Assembly: GCA_031254445.1 (NCBI GenBank)
Contig: JAIRUL010000044.1
Location: 1-6,756 of the forward strand
Length of the DNA: 6,756 bases
From: Chitinispirillales bacterium
Lineage (GTDB): Bacteria > Fibrobacterota > Chitinivibrionia > Chitinivibrionales > Chitinispirillaceae
Direction: 5' to 3'
The notes under the pieces are model-generated. The model made no database searches and had not been told where the DNA came from. It saw only the letters and a list, made by a program, of their open reading frames with translations. How positions within the stretch are numbered: position 1 is the first letter of the stretch; every line of letters starts with the position of its first letter. The translations under genes and the position numbers were made by a program. Shown here piece by piece: positions 4,234 through 6,756 of the stretch.

Positions 4234-6333
4234 TTACAGCCTGCCTATCCTCCTCAAAATTTCCTCCTGCACCGCTTTCCCCGCCACCTCGTACTTGTCT
4301 AACTGCATTGTGTAGACGGCGCGGCCTTGGCTCAGCGATCTTAGCGCGGTCGCGTAGCCGAACATCTCGGAGAGGGGGGCCGATCCGCTCACCGCCTGAA
4401 CGTCCTTGCGGGCGTCTATGCCGAAAACCTTGCCGCGCCGGCTGTTGAAATCGTTTATCACCGAACCCATATACTCGGGCGGGACTACTATCTCCACCGA
4501 CATCACCGGCTCCAAAACCGCAGGCGACGCTTTGGCGCACGCCTCTTTGAAAGCCATGCTTCCGGCTATTTTGAAACCGATCTCGGTGGAGTCGTCTTCG
4601 CTAAACTTAGAAGATAATAAATGGACACGCGCCCCCGCAACAGGAAACCCGGAAAGCACGCCGCCGCCGGCGGCCTCCAGCACCCCCTGCTTTACGGCGC
4701 CGGCGAATTCCGCCGGCAACGCGCCCGCAGGCACCTTATTTACAAACTCTACGCCCGCCGCGGCGCCGTCCGGCTCCACGCTTAACGTGATGTGGCCGTG
4801 GTGGTTCCTGCCGCCGACAAGCTGGTTAAATTCGTATTCTTGAGTGGCAGCCGCCGATACCGTTTCTTTGTACGATACCTGAGGCTTGCCAACGTGCACG
4901 CCAACGTTAAATTCCGTCACTAACCTATCGACGAGTATCTCTACGTGAAGCTCCCCCATGCCGGAGATAAGCCTCTGCCCCGTCTCGGCGTCTACCCTTA
5001 CCTTGCAGGTGGGGTCTTCATCCGCCAACCGCTCAAGCGCTATGCTTAGCTTCTCTTCGTCCGCCGTGCTCTTAGGCTCTATCGACCTCGACAGCACCGG
5101 ATCCGGAAAAAACATCCGCTCAAAGATTATCGGGAAATCGGCATCGCAAACCGTGTCCCCCGTAGCAGTGTCTTTGAGCCCTACAAGGCCGACGATGTCC
5201 CCGGCCTCCATGCTGTTCTCCGCGTGCCTCTTGTTCGAGTGCATGCGGAAAATCCTCGTGACCCTCTCTTTCGACTTCAGCCTCGGGTTGTACAGCGGGT
5301 TTTTAAACCCCGCCTTGCCCGAATAAACCCTCGCGTAGGCCAAACGGCCCAAATGCTGATCGGCGGCTATCTTAAAGACAAGCGCCGAAAAGGGCTCCCT
5401 CTCCACCACCGGCAGCCTCTCCTTCGCCTCTCCGGTAACGGGATCCTCCCCCGCGACCGCCCCCCTATCCACCGGGGAAGGCAAATATCCGACCACCGCG
5501 TCAAGCAACTGCTGAATGCCCTTATTCTTAAACGAGGAACCGCAAAGGACGGGGCAAATCTTCGCCCTAAGCACCCCCTGCCTCAAGGCCGCCCTAATCA
5601 ACTCAACGTTTATTGCATCGCCGTCCAACATTTTCGTCATTAGCTCGTCGTTAAAGTCAACCACCGCCTCAAGCATCTCCTCGCGCCGCCGGTTCGCCTC
5701 ATCGGTAAAACTTTCGGGTATTTCGCCCTCCGCCACCTTGGCGCCCAGCGTTTCCTCATCGTACCGGTAAGACTTCATGGCCACGAGGTCTATCACGCCC
5801 TCGAACTTATCCTCGGCCCCCATCGGCATCTGAACCGCGACCGCTTTCAAAGACGAAAGCTTGCGGGACATCGCGCCGACGCAACCGTCGAAATCCGCTC
5901 CGATACGATCCATCTTATTTACATAGGCAATCCGGGGAACGTTATATTTGTCGGCCTGCCTCCAGACAGTCTCCGACTGAGGTTCTACGCCTCCCACGGA
6001 ATCAAATACGGCAACCGCGCCATCCAAGACTCTCAAAGAACGCTCCACCTCAATGGTAAAATCCACGTGGCCCGGCGTATCTATAATATTGATACGGTGG
6101 CCCTTCCATTGGCAGGTGGTGGCCGCGGAGGTAATCGTTATCCCCCGCTCCCTCTCCTGTATCATCCAGTCCATGACGGTGTTGCCGTCGTGAACCTCGC
6201 CCATACGGTGCAAAATACCCGTATAGAATAATATCCTCTCCGTCGTGGTGGTCTTCCCGGCGTCTATGTGAGCCATGATGCCGATATTCCTGACCGCCGA
6301 CAACTCAACCTTTTGCTCTTGCTGCCCGCTCAT
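4234..6333 (-). CDS. fusA: elongation factor G
   Basis: EF-G is the cytosolic GTPase that moves tRNAs and mRNA after peptide-bond formation and acts in ribosome recycling. The 699-residue product is full length. GTPase motifs: AHIDAGKT (21-28), [11 protein letters not shown] (63-73), DTPGH (85-89), NKMD (139-142) and GSSFKNKG (265-272). Domain II runs from about 310, domain III contains [11 protein letters not shown] (456-466), domain IV begins near [10 protein letters not shown] (482-491), and domain V includes [19 protein letters not shown] (654-672). Domain IV tip loops are atypical: GGRNHHGH (507-514) for GGRGQYGH, and Ser578 where E. coli has His583. It follows rpsG by 14 nt; no Shine-Dalgarno sequence precedes its ATG. 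A downstream TTG (codon 11) after AAAAGG is a less likely start. Confidence 0.97.
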   Translation of the reverse strand: MSGQQEQKVELSAVRNIGIMAHIDAGKTTTTERILFYTGILHRMGEVHDGNTVMDWMIQERERGITITSAATTCQWKGHRINIIDTPGHVDFTIEVERSLRVLDGAVAVFDSVGGVEPQSETVWRQADKYNVPRIAYVNKMDRIGADFDGCVGAMSRKLSSLKAVAVQMPMGAEDKFEGVIDLVAMKSYRYDEETLGAKVAEGEIPESFTDEANRRREEMLEAVVDFNDELMTKMLDGDAINVELIRAALRQGVLRAKICPVLCGSSFKNKGIQQLLDAVVGYLPSPVDRGAVAGEDPVTGEAKERLPVVEREPFSALVFKIAADQHLGRLAYARVYSGKAGFKNPLYNPRLKSKERVTRIFRMHSNKRHAENSMEAGDIVGLVGLKDTATGDTVCDADFPIIFERMFFPDPVLSRSIEPKSTADEEKLSIALERLADEDPTCKVRVDAETGQRLISGMGELHVEILVDRLVTEFNVGVHVGKPQVSYKETVSAAATQEYEFNQLVGGRNHHGHITLSVEPDGAAAGVEFVNKVPAGALPAEFAGAVKQGVLEAAGGGVLSGFPVAGARVHLLSSKFSEDDSTEIGFKIAGSMAFKEACAKASPAVLEPVMSVEIVVPPEYMGSVINDFNSRRGKVFGIDARKDVQAVSGSAPLSEMFGYATALRSLSQGRAVYTMQLDKYEVAGKAVQEEILRRIGRL

Positions 6334-6347
6334 AACAACGGCGACCG

Positions 6348-6756
6348 CTAGTAGCGGAAGTGAGCAAACGCCTTGTTCGCTTCCGCCATCTTGTGCGTGT
6401 CTACCTTTTTGCGTATCGCCCCGCCCTCGTTTTTCGACGCCTGCACAAACTCGTTGGCAAGCCTCTCGGCCATGCTCTTCTCGGAGCGCTCGCGGGCGTA
6501 GGTTATCAGCCAGCGGATGGCGAGCGATGTCCGCCTCTCGGGGGACACCTCGATGGGCACCTGATAGTTTGCGCCGCCGATACGGCGCGACTTGACCTCT
6601 AAAACAGGCTTTACGTTTTCCACGGCTTTCTTGAAGACCGAAAGCCCGTCTTGGCCGGCGCGCTGCCCGGCCATATCAACCGCGCTATAGAAAATGTTCT
6701 CCGCGAGGCGCTTCTTGCCGCTGCGGGTGACATTGTTTATGAACTGGGTCACCAAA
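6348..6756 (-). CDS. rpsG: 30S ribosomal protein S7, lacking its N-terminus (runs off the window)
   Basis: S7 starts assembly of the 16S rRNA 3' domain and borders the E site; in E. coli it also represses the str operon. The visible 135 or so codons begin in mid-gene at base 6756 and end with TAG at 6348. Conserved blocks are [52 protein letters not shown] and the C-terminal [15 protein letters not shown]. Compared with E. coli S7, about 20 N-terminal residues lie outside the window. The C-terminus stops right after AHFRY, the short form common in bacteria, without the E. coli extension. The stop codon lies within a 13-nt inverted repeat (6345-6357), and fusA starts 14 nt later. rpsL is expected upstream by analogy. 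Confidence 0.96.
   Translation of the reverse strand, partial: LVTQFINNVTRSGKKRLAENIFYSAVDMAGQRAGQDGLSVFKKAVENVKPVLEVKSRRIGGANYQVPIEVSPERRTSLAIRWLITYARERSEKSMAERLANEFVQASKNEGGAIRKKVDTHKMAEANKAFAHFRY

Noticed and set aside
4190..4540. Minus-strand 116-codon frame overlapping the end of fusA in another frame
   Set aside because: It is a shadow of the fusA 3' end with low-complexity Gly/Arg-rich content and no plausible start.

Overview
The window is a dense bacterial ribosomal-protein locus. Every convincing gene is on the minus strand, so transcription runs from high to low coordinates. In that order it holds the 3' part of rpsG (S7), fusA (EF-G), rpsJ (S10), rplC (L3), rplD (L4), rplW (L23), rplB (L2), rpsS (S19), rplV (L22) and the 5' part of rpsC (S3). 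This is the end of the str operon joined to the start of the S10 operon. No tuf gene lies between fusA and rpsJ. I know this tuf-less order from Bacteroidota, Chlamydiota and related groups, not from Escherichia coli or Bacillus. Together with Met at the second His position of the L2 DHPHGGGEG motif, it suggests an FCB- or PVC-like or neighbouring phylum. The sequence alone does not settle the phylum.

The right half (about 4234-6756) holds rpsG and fusA, separated by 14 nt. EF-G has all GTPase motifs, but both loops at the tip of domain IV differ from the textbook sequence, including Ser in place of the conserved tip His. The centre (3115-4233) holds rpsJ and rplC with gaps of 98 and 79 nt; the second gap has a perfect 8-bp hairpin. 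The left part from rplB to rpsC is tightly packed, with gaps of 3 to 13 nt.

The unusual part is non-coding. The rplD-rplW pair, which overlaps by 4 nt, is bracketed by two long gaps: 245 nt between rplC and rplD and 229 nt between rplW and rplB. Each gap has stem-forming repeats that can pair in two mutually exclusive ways on the mRNA, short direct repeats, a short possible ORF and a promoter-like sequence before the next gene. Either these are regulatory or processing elements that split the operon into sub-units, or they are remnants of dispersed intergenic repeats. This is the best candidate for something undescribed here; I cannot tell the alternatives apart without comparative or transcript data.

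Functionally all genes serve translation. S7, S10, S19 and S3 build the small-subunit head. L2, L3, L4, L22 and L23 build the peptidyl transferase surroundings and the exit tunnel. EF-G drives translocation. I saw no tRNA, rRNA, CRISPR array, insertion sequence or convincing plus-strand gene.
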